A DNA stretch of 64,000 nucleotides from assembly GCF_900447535.1 (NCBI RefSeq), contig NZ_UFXX01000002.1, positions 432,561 to 496,560 of the forward strand, written 5' to 3'. A program made the translations under genes and the position numbers. Under the pieces are notes generated by a model, which was given only the letters and a program-made list of their open reading frames with translations, made no database searches and had not been told where the DNA came from. The stretch's first letter is position 1, and each line of letters starts with the position of its first letter. Positions 1 to 10,833 of the stretch are shown piece after piece. This DNA is from Dermacoccus nishinomiyaensis (GTDB lineage: Bacteria > Actinomycetota > Actinomycetes > Actinomycetales > Dermatophilaceae).

Positions 1-724
1 AACCGGTGAACATCACCGAGTCCGCGTGCTCGAGCACCGCCCCGCCGACGTTCGGCCCGTCGCCGAGGACGACCTGGAGCAGCCCCTCGGGCAGGCCCGC
101 CTCGTCGCACAGTTCAACGGCGCGCAGGCACGTGAAGCTCGACTTCTCGTCCGGGCGCAGGACGACGGCGTTGCCCGCCGCGAGCGCCGGCAGCGCGTCC
201 GTGATCGACATCGACAGCGGGTAGTTCCACGGCGCGACGATGCCGACGACGCCCTTCGGCAGATAGTGCGTGCGCGCCTGCGTCAGCACCGGAAGCGCGC
301 CGAGGGCCTTGCGCTCGGCGAGATAGCTCGGCGCCTTCTTGGCGTAGTGACGGCACACGCCCGCGGTGTCGAGCACCTCCTCGAACGCCTGGATGCGCGC
401 CTTGCCCGACTCGATCTGGATGAGGTCGAGCAACTCGTCCTGGCGATCGAGCACGAGGTCGTGCAGCCTCGTGAGGAACTCGACGCGTTCGCGGACGTCG
501 CGCTGTGCCCATTCCTGCTGCGCTGCGCGCGCCCGTTCGTAGGCGGTGACGACGTCGTCGGGCGTCGACGTGGGCAGCGCGCCGATCGTCTCCCCCGTCA
601 GCGGCGTCATGCGTTCCTGCGCCGGGCCGCTCGCGACGACGCGGGCGCTCATGCGTCGGACGGTCGCCTCGTCGAGAGCAAGCGGACGCTGAGGGCGCGG
701 CTGGGTGTGCAGTGAAGGCGTCAT
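1..724 (-). CDS. Succinate-semialdehyde dehydrogenase, NAD(P)-dependent (partial, C-terminus off the left edge)
   Basis: This aldehyde dehydrogenase would oxidise succinic semialdehyde to succinate. Reading from the ATG at 724, about 240 residues are present before the window edge, so the catalytic Cys/Glu region is missing. Visible signatures are the N-terminal helical region of the family, the segment PKGVVGIVAPWNYPLSM, which forms part of the cofactor pocket, and LAAGNAVVLRPDEKSSF, which carries the conserved Lys that contacts the adenosine ribose. The order of segments resembles mycobacterial GabD2-type enzymes. A G-run lies just before the ATG and a TACAGT box about 12 nt upstream, so the leader would be short. 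The exact substrate is inferred from family resemblance; another medium-chain aldehyde is possible. Confidence 0.85.
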   Translation of the reverse strand, partial: MTPSLHTQPRPQRPLALDEATVRRMSARVVASGPAQERMTPLTGETIGALPTSTPDDVVTAYERARAAQQEWAQRDVRERVEFLTRLHDLVLDRQDELLDLIQIESGKARIQAFEEVLDTAGVCRHYAKKAPSYLAERKALGALPVLTQARTHYLPKGVVGIVAPWNYPLSMSITDALPALAAGNAVVLRPDEKSSFTCLRAVELCDEAGLPEGLLQVVLGDGPNVGGAVLEHADSVMFTG

Positions 725-831
725 CCCCCCACTGTAGATGTGACCTCCGACACCGTGGTTACTTTCGCGTACACCGTGCACATGGCGGGCGCCGTCGTGC
801 GCTCTGCCGACGCGATGCCTCCCTCGACGCA

Positions 832-866
832 GCACGCCCCCGCTCTTCGAAAGAGCGAGGGCGTGC
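832..866 (-). terminator. Rho-independent-type hairpin after guaB3
   Basis: Two 16-nt arms (832-847 and 851-866) pair with one G:U and a 3-nt loop. The hairpin lies 12 nt beyond the guaB3 stop. No U-run follows, as is common for actinobacterial terminators. Confidence 0.7.
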
Positions 867-877
867 CGGGTGGGGGG

Positions 878-1999
878 TCAGCTGCGCTGGTAGGGCGCGA
901 CGACGAGTTCGACGCGCTGGAACTCCTTGAGGTCGGAGTAACCGGTCGTCGCCATCGCGCGCTTGAGGGCGCCCATGATGTTGGTCGTGCCGTCGGCGCT
1001 CTGGCCGGGGCCGTCGAGGATCTGCTCGAGCGAACCGACGGTGCCGACCTCGACGCGCTCACCGCGCGGCAGCTGGCTGTGGTGCGCTTCGGGGCCCCAG
1101 TGGAACCCGCGGCCCGGCGCCTCCTCGGCACGCGCGAGGGCTGCGCCGAGCATGACGGCGTCAGCGCCGCACGCGACGGCCTTGACGATGTCGCCGGATG
1201 TGCCGACGCCGCCGTCCGCGATGACGTGGACGTAACGTCCGCCCGACTCGTCGAGGTAGTCGCGGCGCGCCGCAGCGACGTCGGAGATCGCCGTCGCCAT
1301 GGGCGCGTGGATGCCGAGCGTGCGGCGCGTCGTGTGCGCGGCGCCGCCGCCGAAGCCGACGAGGACGCCGGCCGCGCCGGTGCGCATGAGGTGCAGCGCA
1401 GCGGTGTAGGTGCCCGCGCCGCCGACGATGACGGGGACGTCGAGCTCGTAGATGAAGCGCTTGAGGTTGAGCGGTTCGGACGCGCCGGAGACGTGCTCGG
1501 CCGACACGGTCGTGCCGCGGATGACGAACAGGTCGACGCCCGCCGCGACGACGGTGCGCCAGTGCTCCTGCGTGCGCTGCGGTGTCAGGGCGCCGGCGAC
1601 GGTGACGCCCGCGTCACGGATCTCCTTGAGGCGTGCGGTGATGAGTTCGGGCTTGATGGGCTCGGCGTAGATCTCGCGCATGCGGGCGGTGGCCTCGTCA
1701 GGGCTGCACGTCGCGATCTGCGCGAGCTGCTTCTCGGGCTCCTCGTAGCGCGTCCACAGGCCCTCGAGGTCGAGCACCGGCAGGCCGCCGAGCTTGCCGA
1801 ACGCGATGGCCGTCGCGGGCGACATGAGCGAGTCCATCGGCGCGGCCATGACGGGCAGCTCGAAGTGGTAGGCGTCGATCTGCCACGACGTCGACACCTC
1901 CCGCGGGTCGCGCGTGCGGCGCGACGGGACGATCGCGATGTCGTCGAGTGAATACGCGCGGCGACCGCGCTTGCCCTTGCCGATCTCGATCTCAGTCAC
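878..1999 (-). CDS. guaB3: GuaB3 family IMP dehydrogenase-related protein
   Basis: A 373-residue IMPDH/GMP reductase-fold TIM barrel without the CBS pair. It opens with MTEIEIGKGKRGRRAYSLDD, typical of the actinobacterial GuaB3 family. The phosphate-binding glycine loops (IVGGAGTY near residue 190 and VIADGGVGTSGDI near 260) and the C-terminal YSDLKEFQRVELVVAP are visible. The start is GTG at 1999; a TAGGAT box at 2006-2011 sits only 6 nt upstream, so the message is probably leaderless. GuaB (3968-5494) is the classical IMP dehydrogenase in the same block, separated here by two unrelated genes, so GuaB3 probably does not carry the main guanine nucleotide flux. Its exact reaction is uncertain from sequence; GuaB3 proteins have been treated both as IMPDH paralogues and as GMP reductase-like enzymes. 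Confidence 0.9.
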   Translation of the reverse strand: MTEIEIGKGKRGRRAYSLDDIAIVPSRRTRDPREVSTSWQIDAYHFELPVMAAPMDSLMSPATAIAFGKLGGLPVLDLEGLWTRYEEPEKQLAQIATCSPDEATARMREIYAEPIKPELITARLKEIRDAGVTVAGALTPQRTQEHWRTVVAAGVDLFVIRGTTVSAEHVSGASEPLNLKRFIYELDVPVIVGGAGTYTAALHLMRTGAAGVLVGFGGGAAHTTRRTLGIHAPMATAISDVAAARRDYLDESGGRYVHVIADGGVGTSGDIVKAVACGADAVMLGAALARAEEAPGRGFHWGPEAHHSQLPRGERVEVGTVGSLEQILDGPGQSADGTTNIMGALKRAMATTGYSDLKEFQRVELVVAPYQRS

Positions 2000-2008
2000 G
2001 CGTCGATC

Positions 2009-2998
2009 CTATTCCCTCGCGCCGTCTTCCGGCGCCCGCCCGGGGGCGGGTTCGTCGGGCCACTGGCGCGCGACCTGCGCGCAGACGATGAGTTGCAGCT
2101 GGTGGAACATCATGAGGGGCAGCACGAGCAGTCCGACGCCGGAGGGGAACAGCACCGTCGCCATCGGCAAGCCGGACGCCATCGACTTCTTCGATCCGCA
2201 GAACACGATGGCGACCTGGTCGGCCCGCGAGAAGCCGAGGCGGCGCGCCGTCACGTACGAGCCGACCATGACGACGGCGAGCAGCACAGCGCAGATGAGA
2301 AGCAGCGCCACGACCTGCCACACGGTGACGTGACTCCACATGTGTTCGCGCATGCCGGCGCTGAATGCGGAGTAGACGACGAGCATGATGCCGCCGCGGT
2401 CGAGGTACGTCAGGCCCTGCTTGTGTTCGGCGAGGAAGCCGCCGAGGCGCTTGTGGCAGAACTGGCCGAGGATGAACGGCAGCAGCAGTTGGACGATGAG
2501 TTTCTCCGCCGAGTCGAGGCTGAACGCGGCCTGCCCGCCCATGACACCGATGACGAGCAGGGGCGTGAGCACGACGCCGAGCATGTTGGAGAACGAGGCG
2601 GCGCAGATCGACGCGGCGACGTTGCCGCGCGCGAGTGAGGTGAACGTGACGGACGACTGCACGGTCGACGGCAGCAGCGTCAGGTACAGCAGTCCGAGGC
2701 TGAGGGTGTGGGGCAGGAACGTGTCAGCGATGGGCCGGATGACGAGGCCCAGCAGTGGGAACGCGACGAACGTGAACGCGAGGACGAGCAGGTGGAGGCG
2801 CCAGTGGCGGAAGCCCTCTTTCGTCTCCTCGGTCGAGAGGCGCGCGCCGTAGAGGAAGAACAGCAGCCCGATGGCGATGTTCGTCGCCCATTCGACGGGC
2901 GCGACGGCACCGCCGCGTGCCGGCAGCAGGCACGCCAGGGCGACCATTCCGAGCAGGGCGAGGACGTATCCGTCGAGGTACTTGGTGATGAAGCGCAC
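2009..2998 (-). CDS. SBF-like (bile acid:sodium symporter family) membrane transporter
   Basis: A 329-residue polytopic membrane protein with about nine or ten hydrophobic helices, beginning near residue 10 with a Leu/Ala-rich span. The body has the pattern of the YfeH/P7TM-type SBF-like CPA transporters: LYGARLSTEET near residue 50, TLLPSTVQSSVTFTSLARGN near 105-125, and FCGSKKSMASGLPMA near 265, where the crossed-helix ion site lies in this fold. The natural substrate of this subfamily is not established; bile acid transport itself is unlikely in a bacterium of this kind. The start is a GTG at 2998, with a GATACT box about 10 nt upstream that suggests a leaderless transcript. An overlapping ATG at 3005 is out of frame. 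The gene sits between guaB3 and guaB without an obvious functional link. Confidence 0.85.
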   Translation of the reverse strand: MRFITKYLDGYVLALLGMVALACLLPARGGAVAPVEWATNIAIGLLFFLYGARLSTEETKEGFRHWRLHLLVLAFTFVAFPLLGLVIRPIADTFLPHTLSLGLLYLTLLPSTVQSSVTFTSLARGNVAASICAASFSNMLGVVLTPLLVIGVMGGQAAFSLDSAEKLIVQLLLPFILGQFCHKRLGGFLAEHKQGLTYLDRGGIMLVVYSAFSAGMREHMWSHVTVWQVVALLLICAVLLAVVMVGSYVTARRLGFSRADQVAIVFCGSKKSMASGLPMATVLFPSGVGLLVLPLMMFHQLQLIVCAQVARQWPDEPAPGRAPEDGARE

Positions 2999-3070
2999 GG
3001 GTCATGAGTATCACCGGTCCTCGATGATGAAAACCTGCAGTGTCTTCCTCGGCGTGGCTACGCTCTTCGC

Positions 3071-3643
3071 ATGGATGCCGCGAAGAAGCTCGACAAGGCC
3101 CGTATCGATCGCAGCCTCGTGGACGTCCATCGCAACCCTCGCTCTTCTGAAACCGTTTGGGGCTACGTGAGCGCCGTCGGCAAGAAGTGGGCTCTCATCG
3201 CGAACGCGCGCGACGGCGGGTACCCCGACGGGTTCACCGCTATTCGTCTGAAGGACGTGATCGCGGTGCGCAGACGCGCAGGCTTCGAGGACGCGTTCGC
3301 CAAGACGCGGACCGACTGGCCTGAGTCGCCGCTCCATCTCGATCTGGACTCGACGAGGGGTCTCCTGGAATCGGCGCCGACGCGGGGTCGGCTCATCGCG
3401 ATCGAACGCGAGCGGAAGCTCGAGGACGCCATGTGGGTGGGCGTCCCGGTTCTGATCGACAAGCGTTGGACGTGGATGCACGAGGTCGATGCCGATGCCG
3501 CTTGGCGCGAGGAGCCTCTGGCCTACCGCACGACCAACATCACCCGCGTCACCTGGGGCGACTCATACCTCTGTGCGCTCGAGGCAGTTCTGCCCGCGCG
3601 TCCTGATGTGGGCGTCGTCGCGACGAAGAGGCTTCGTGACTGA
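3071..3643 (+). CDS. Hypothetical protein, divergent from the SBF transporter
   Basis: A 190-residue soluble protein with no signal peptide or membrane helix. I do not recognise a named family. The N-terminal half contains a beta-rich segment, WGYVSAVGKKWALIANARDG, followed by GYPDGFTAIRLKDVIAVRRR, a layout seen in small actinobacterial proteins of unknown function. The middle is charged and the C-terminus (TRVTWGDSYLCALEAVLP) is again strand-like. The ATG is chosen because a TACGCT box at 3059-3064 stands 6 nt upstream, matching a leaderless promoter. Base composition is slightly less extreme than its neighbours but codon use is still actinobacterial. Coding status is supported by strong third-position GC and absence of an alternative frame; function is unknown. 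Confidence 0.7.
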   Translation: MDAAKKLDKARIDRSLVDVHRNPRSSETVWGYVSAVGKKWALIANARDGGYPDGFTAIRLKDVIAVRRRAGFEDAFAKTRTDWPESPLHLDLDSTRGLLESAPTRGRLIAIERERKLEDAMWVGVPVLIDKRWTWMHEVDADAAWREEPLAYRTTNITRVTWGDSYLCALEAVLPARPDVGVVATKRLRD

Positions 3644-3877
3644 TCCGAGGTGCTTCACCGGTGACTCCATCCAACGCGCACCAGCGAGGCCAGCTGAACT
3701 GATCGTTGCCCGGAATGGCGTCATCCATGAGGCGTTTTCGGGCGACGTCCGTGGCCACCCGTACCAGCCGCTCCCTCCCACGACCGCACCACGACCGACA
3801 CGGACGTCAGCGAGGCCCCGAACTCCGCAAGCGGTGGCCGAACCCTCCCACGACCGCAGCACCCGACGACGCAGACG
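3644..3877. other. Intergenic stretch without a recognisable gene; 16-bp direct repeat
   Basis: About 230 bp before the guaB terminator hold no convincing reading frame. A 16-bp sequence (CCCTCCCACGACCGCA) occurs twice, at 3773-3788 and 3843-3858, 70 bp apart. Weak open frames on both strands lack start signals and family resemblance. Confidence 0.4.
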
Positions 3878-3928
3878 CACGAAGGCGACCCCGTCGCGAG
3901 CTTGCGAGTGACCGGGGTCGCCTTCGTG
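3878..3928 (-). terminator. Strong bidirectional hairpin after guaB
   Basis: A perfect 16-bp stem (3878-3893 with 3913-3928) encloses a 19-nt loop containing GAGCTTGCGA. It lies 40 nt beyond the guaB stop and could also end transcripts coming from the unknown gene at 3071-3643. Confidence 0.75.
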
Positions 3929-3967
3929 GCGCATGACGTTGCCGCTCCCGGATCCGGACGGCACAAG

Positions 3968-5494
<1,527 letters not shown>

Positions 5495-5557
5495 TCACCA
5501 AGTCTAGGACACTCCGGCCCCTGCCCTCACCGCGCGTGACGACGGCACAGGTGGCTG

Positions 5558-5638
5558 CACGACGAGCCCGCCGCAGCTCCGGTCAGTGCGAGCCGGCAAC
5601 CGGGCTCCACGACGAACCGCGCCGCAGCTACCGTCAGT
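5558..5638. repeat. Two imperfect 30-bp direct copies at the rsdA 3' end
   Basis: The sequence starting CACGACGAGCCCG (5558-5587) is repeated as CACGACGAACCGCG (5608-5638), about 50 bp apart. The second copy overlaps the last codon and stop of the rsdA-like gene; the first lies just beyond it. It looks like a short tandem duplication of the gene end. Confidence 0.55.
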
Positions 5639-6920
5639 CGGATTCGGCCGACGGGCTTCCCGTCGCGGTGGCGCCGGCGCTCGTCTGCGCGGTGCCCGGG
5701 TCCGAAACCGTGTCGGAGGGCGTCGGCGTGCTCGACGCCGACGGCGTGGTAGGCGGCGTGGCCGGACTCGTCGGCGTCGCAGTGCCGGACGAAGGCGTCG
5801 TCGGGCTGGTCGGCGACGTGGGCTGCGAGTGCGACGGCGCCGGACGCGAACTGCTCGGCTTGGATGTGCTCGAGCTGCTCTGCTTGGACGTGCTCGAGGA
5901 CGAACCGGGCAAGGTCGATCCGGACGAGCCCGTCGGACGCGACGTGCTGGGCCGTGAGCTGGACGCCGAACCCGTCGACGGGCGCTGCGTCGTCGACTGG
6001 GACGAGCGCTGGCCGCGCGTTCCCGGCATCGTGCGCTGCGGCGCGTCGCCGCGCGTCGTGGTCGTCATCGCCACGCTCGAGGGAACCTGCTCGGGAATCA
6101 TCGAACCGGCGACTGAACCCTCACCCGAACGCTCGGCGCCTGATTGCGGGCCGGTTTCGGGTCGGGCTGCCTCACGACCGGCACTCTGGCCCTGACTCGG
6201 TCCACCATGCGCACTCGATCGCGCCGGTGCACCCGGCGCGGCGGCCATCGGTCCGGGCAGTGTCGTCGGGGTAGGAACGGCCGTGGCCTGCACTCGGGGG
6301 ACGTCTGGTTCGGCGACGGCGCGCGCATTGCTCCAGTCGAGGTGCAGCGGCGCGAGAACGGTCGACAGGCTTCCGCCGTTGACGGCAGCGGCGACGCTGG
6401 ACAGCGCGACGACGGCGCCGGCGGAGACGGCCGTGAGACTGGCGCGTCCACTCCAAGCACGCCGCGTACGGCGCTTCGAGGTAGGTCGTCCGGTCGCGAG
6501 GTAGCGGCCACCGCCGGCGAACTCGTTCTCGCGCGAAGCTGTGATGTTGGTGTCGATGACGGGGTGGGCCGACACATCCTTGTCGTGTACCTCGGGCCGG
6601 CGCGTCACCTCGGGACGCAGCGGCCGCGTCACGGCCTCGCAGGTCGCGTCGATCTCACGTGTCCAGGCGGTGAACAGGTCGCTCAATGCCTGCTCGCCGG
6701 GGCTGCGCTCCAGGTCGTCGTCACCTTCGCGGGCCGGGGGCTCGACAACGGGCCGCAACCGGGCGGAGACGCAGCGCGCCTCCGAGGGGGGAACCGTCGT
6801 GCCGCGTGAGCACGACGACTCGACGACGGAGCGGGCTCCGAGAGCGTCGAGCAGGGCGTCGTCCTCGGCGATGTCACGCAGGTTGGCCTCGACGTCGAAG
6901 CGGGTGGCGGGCGGTGTCAT
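5634..6920 (-). CDS. Anti-sigma factor RsdA-like, single-pass membrane protein
   Basis: A 428-residue protein downstream of, and ATGA-overlapping with, the sigma factor gene. Residues 10-30 ([20 protein letters not shown]) match the short sigma-binding element known in mycobacterial RsdA, the SigD anti-sigma factor. One membrane helix is predicted at about residues 160-180, preceded by a Lys/Arg-rich cytoplasmic stretch. The remaining 200 or so residues are outside and very rich in Pro, Ser and Thr with tracts such as [14 protein letters not shown]. Translational overlap with the sigma gene is what is expected for a sigma/anti-sigma pair, which would be released by proteolysis at the membrane. 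Only the N-terminal motif, topology and position support the call; the tail is of unknown function. Confidence 0.8.
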   Translation of the reverse strand: MTPPATRFDVEANLRDIAEDDALLDALGARSVVESSCSRGTTVPPSEARCVSARLRPVVEPPAREGDDDLERSPGEQALSDLFTAWTREIDATCEAVTRPLRPEVTRRPEVHDKDVSAHPVIDTNITASRENEFAGGGRYLATGRPTSKRRTRRAWSGRASLTAVSAGAVVALSSVAAAVNGGSLSTVLAPLHLDWSNARAVAEPDVPRVQATAVPTPTTLPGPMAAAPGAPARSSAHGGPSQGQSAGREAARPETGPQSGAERSGEGSVAGSMIPEQVPSSVAMTTTTRGDAPQRTMPGTRGQRSSQSTTQRPSTGSASSSRPSTSRPTGSSGSTLPGSSSSTSKQSSSSTSKPSSSRPAPSHSQPTSPTSPTTPSSGTATPTSPATPPTTPSASSTPTPSDTVSDPGTAQTSAGATATGSPSAESD

Positions 6921-7594
6921 CGAAGCTCCTCCCCCGAGGTCTCGTGCAGGGTGCGCAGTCGCGCGAGCGCGCGGTGCTGGGCGACACGGACGGCGCCCGG
7001 CGACATGCCGAGGCTCGCGCCCGTCTCCTCGGCGCTGAGGCCGACGGCGACGCGCAGCGTCAGGATCTCGCGCTGCTGCGGCGTCAATTTCTCCATGAGC
7101 ACGGACAGCCGCCGCGCGGTGTCGAGGTTGAGCGCCGCGTCCTCGGGGGTGAGGCCGGGGTCAATCGTGTCGGGCACCTCGTCCGTCGGCACGGCGGAGC
7201 GGAAGGCGCCGCGCTGGACGTCGGCCACCTTGCGCGAGCAGATCGAATACACGAACGCTTCGAAGGGGACACCGCGCTCGACGTAGCGGGGCAGAGCCTT
7301 GAGCACAGCCACGCACACCTCCTGAGCCGCATCCGCTGCGAGTTCGCGGGAGCCACTGAAGGCCCCCAACCTTGCCGAGGCATAGCGAAGTGCACGTTGG
7401 TGCACGTCGTCGAGAAGTGTCTCCCGTGCCGCGTCATCACCGGATCGCGCTGCTGAGACCAGCGCGGCGATGGACGAGGCTTCCCCGTTCACTTCCTCCA
7501 TCGCTGTTGGGGTCGTGAGCGTTACATGGCGGCGCGCGGAACTCACCCGGGGCCATTCGGCCTCGGGCGAGGAGTATCCGGTCTCGCTCGTCAT
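6917..7594 (-). CDS. shbA: RNA polymerase sigma factor of the SigD/ShbA group
   Basis: A 225-residue ECF-size sigma-70 factor. Region 2 is near residues 65-120 ([34 protein letters not shown]) and region 4 near 170-215 ([39 protein letters not shown]). In mycobacteria this locus encodes SigD; in Streptomyces the same family is ShbA, which drives transcription of the main sigma gene hrdB. The ATG at 7594 is chosen because GGAGAGG lies 5 nt upstream; an internal ATG at 7501 has no ribosome-binding site. A much longer open frame extends rightward through the 51-bp repeats but has no coding support. The stop overlaps the anti-sigma start as ATGA. The whiB gene often found between groEL and this sigma gene is absent. 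Confidence 0.9.
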   Translation of the reverse strand: MTSETGYSSPEAEWPRVSSARRHVTLTTPTAMEEVNGEASSIAALVSAARSGDDAARETLLDDVHQRALRYASARLGAFSGSRELAADAAQEVCVAVLKALPRYVERGVPFEAFVYSICSRKVADVQRGAFRSAVPTDEVPDTIDPGLTPEDAALNLDTARRLSVLMEKLTPQQREILTLRVAVGLSAEETGASLGMSPGAVRVAQHRALARLRTLHETSGEELR

Positions 7595-7822
7595 GCGGGC
7601 CTCTCCAAGGGGCTGCTGCGTGCTGTCGGACGGGGTTCTGCCTGCTCGTTTCTGGGCGTGCGGTCGCGCTTCAGTGTTCCGATCCGACGGTACTGCCTGT
7701 CGCGCTCGGACGGTGTGTGGGGCCGTAGATCGACGCTCCACGCTAACGAAGCTGGGGCCGCGGCGCCACCTCAGCGCCGCCCGCGATGGGACAATGGGGG
7801 CAGTCTCAGAAAGGAGTGCGTC

Positions 7823-8041
7823 ATGAGCGCACACGCCGATGTTCAGATCCGTGACGAGTCGATCAAGCTCGGTCAGTTGCTCAAGCTCGCGAATCTCGTG
7901 GAGGACGGTGCGGAGGCGCGCGTGGTCATCACGGAGGGTCTCGTAACGGTGGATGGCGAGGTCGACACGCGTCGTAGCGCGCAGATCAAGGTCGGCAGCG
8001 TCGTGTGCCTCGAGGACGAGTGCGTGCGCGTCACGAACTGA
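7823..8041 (+). CDS. Small S4-domain RNA-binding protein
   Basis: A 72-residue protein that is essentially one S4 domain of the YbcJ/YaaA type: [20 protein letters not shown], then the turn [21 protein letters not shown], and [16 protein letters not shown]4 domains bind structured RNA, often rRNA. The ATG is supported by an AAGGAG sequence at 7811-7816, 6 nt upstream. It is transcribed divergently from the sigma factor gene and convergently with groEL, and sits where a whiB gene is often found in relatives. A 51-bp tandem repeat starts 10 nt after its stop codon. The RNA target is unknown. Confidence 0.85.
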   Translation: MSAHADVQIRDESIKLGQLLKLANLVEDGAEARVVITEGLVTVDGEVDTRRSAQIKVGSVVCLEDECVRVTN

Positions 8042-8051
8042 CGCCCGCTCC

Positions 8052-8322
8052 GCACCCCCGGCGCGAAGCCGGCTCCGGAACAACCTCGCGCGTTCCCGCC
8101 ACCACCCGACGACGCGAGCCCCCCGGGCGAACAACGCCCCACGCTCCCACCATCGCACCGCGGCGCGACGCCGGCGTCTGAACAACACCGCACGCTCTCG
8201 CCACCGCACCGCGGCGCGACGCCAGCGTCTGAACAACACCGCACGCTCTCGCCACCGCACCGCGGCGCGACGCCGGCGTCTGAACAACACCGCACGCTCT
8301 CGCCACCGCACCGCGGCGCGAC
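8052..8322. repeat. 51-bp tandem repeat, about 5.3 copies
   Basis: Three near-identical 51-bp units occupy 8155-8205, 8206-8256 and 8257-8307, differing at about one base. Two degraded units precede them (8052-8103 and 8104-8154) and a 15-bp stub follows (8308-8322). Each unit starts GCACCGCGGCGCGAC and contains the palindrome GACGCCGGCGTC (one base changed in unit 2). Since 51 is a multiple of three, several frames stay open and encode 17-residue repeats rich in Arg, but no frame has a ribosome-binding site. The gradient of decay toward the S4 gene suggests recent expansion at the right-hand side. Confidence 0.85.
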
Positions 8323-8330
8323 ATGGACCC

Positions 8331-8402
8331 GTGACAGACGAATCCCGCCCCGCCCCACACTGAGCTTGCGAAGTGTGGGGCGGGGCGGGATTCGTCTGTC
8401 AC
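8331..8402 (+). terminator. Perfect 30-bp hairpin after the S4 gene and its repeat
   Basis: Arms 8331-8360 and 8373-8402 are exact reverse complements with a 12-nt loop, TGAGCTTGCGAA. The loop shares GAGCTTGCGA with the loop of the guaB terminator. Confidence 0.8.
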
Positions 8403-8428
8403 GCCCGAAGCATCGTCGCGCCGAGCGG

Positions 8429-8462
8429 GGTCTGAGCGGGGCGCATGCGCCCCGCTCAGACC
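8429..8462 (-). terminator. 34-bp palindrome, groEL terminator
   Basis: A perfect palindrome centred on GCATGC can form a stem of about 15 bp with a minimal loop. It lies 28 nt beyond the groEL stop and 26 nt from the facing S4-side hairpin, so convergent transcripts are each given their own terminator. Confidence 0.7.
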
Positions 8463-8490
8463 GCCGCCGGAAGACGAAGCGAGGGAAGGA

Positions 8491-10107
<1,617 letters not shown>

Positions 10108-10249
10108 TCAACCTTTCGTTCGAAGGCGCCGCGCGGCGCGTGACGCGCGCAGCGGAAGAGTGTGGGGTGCGAGTGAGAGGAAAGGACGAGCCCGGCCCGG
10201 CCGTCAGACCTGAGCCGGGCTCGTCGTCACCTGCTGGCTCGACGGATCG

Positions 10250-10543
10250 TCAGGAGACGACCGCGAGCACGTCGCGAGCGGAGAGGATGAGGTACTCGGT
10301 ACCGGCGAACTTGACCTCGGTGCCGCCGTACTTCGAGTAGATGACCTTGTCGCCGACGGCGACGTCGACCGGAACGCGGTTGCCGTGGTCGTCGATGCGA
10401 CCGGGGCCGACGGCGATGACCTCGCCCTCCTGCGGCTTCTCCTTGGCGGTGTCCGGGATGACGAGGCCGGAGGCCGTGGTCTGCTCGGCCTCGACGGCCT
10501 TGACGACGATGCGGTCTTCGAGCGGCTTGATGTTGACCGACAC
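10250..10543 (-). CDS. groS: Co-chaperonin GroES
   Basis: A 97-residue GroES with the usual [20 protein letters not shown] start, the mobile loop [20 protein letters not shown] that docks on GroEL, and the C-terminal strand [20 protein letters not shown]. The GTG at 10543 is chosen over upstream starts because it matches the conserved protein N-terminus and follows GGGAAGG 8 nt away. The frame extends to an ATG at 10639, but that part is not conserved. GroEL follows after 145 bp, probably in the same transcript. The leader from the predicted start site is about 170 nt and contains hairpins, including an 8-bp stem at 10567-10587. Confidence 0.95.
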   Translation of the reverse strand: MSVNIKPLEDRIVVKAVEAEQTTASGLVIPDTAKEKPQEGEVIAVGPGRIDDHGNRVPVDVAVGDKVIYSKYGGTEVKFAGTEYLILSARDVLAVVS

Positions 10544-10690
10544 GGTAGGACCTTCCCTTTCGCAGACCGCCCGATCTTCTCGGGCGGGACGGATGCTTTC
10601 GTTCCCTGGCCACACCACCCACCGGTGGCGGTGTGGCATGCATGTGGGCCGATATCGCCTCGCCGTCGCGGGGGTCGAGGGATGAGCTCA

Positions 10691-10717
10691 CTGGCACTAC
10701 CCAGGGGTGAGTGCTGG
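10691..10717. promoter_or_regulatory. CIRCE operator, proximal degenerate copy
   Basis: CTGGCACTA, 9 nt, GAGTGCTGG: the right half matches the CIRCE half-site GAGTGCTAA closely and the left half departs at several positions. Spacing of 9 nt is exact. It lies at the expected transcription start of groES. Confidence 0.65.
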
Positions 10718-10722
10718 AACCG

Positions 10723-10752
10723 AATCTAGTAATGCCGTTGGCACTCGGTCAA
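10723..10752 (-). promoter_or_regulatory. groES-groEL promoter
   Basis: On the minus strand TTGACC (10752-10747) and TAGATT (10728-10723) are separated by 18 nt. The -35 box falls within the 9-nt spacer of the distal CIRCE element, so HrcA binding would block polymerase directly. Confidence 0.7.
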
Positions 10753-10764
10753 GCCGAGTGCCAA
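10738..10764. promoter_or_regulatory. CIRCE operator (HrcA binding site), distal copy
   Basis: TTGGCACTC, 9 nt, GAGTGCCAA is a perfect inverted repeat differing from the CIRCE consensus TTAGCACTC-N9-GAGTGCTAA at one symmetric position per half. It overlaps the groES promoter -35 box. Confidence 0.9.
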
Positions 10765-10833
10765 CTCGTTTCCGATGTTCGCCCACAGCGCATCGGGGGC
10801 TGCTCCGGGGGCCCCGATGACACAATGGCGGCC

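Noticed and set aside
3563..3964. Open frame of 133 codons on the minus strand after guaB
   Set aside because: It runs through the guaB terminator hairpin, lacks a ribosome-binding site and overlaps the coding gene at 3071-3643.
7595..8311. Extension of the sigma factor frame through the 51-bp repeats (17-residue repeats)
   Set aside because: The repeats are open in several frames simply because 51 is divisible by three; the sigma homology begins after the ATG at 7594, which has its own ribosome-binding site.
8052..8322. CRISPR array
   Set aside because: Units are contiguous without unique spacers, and no cas genes are near.
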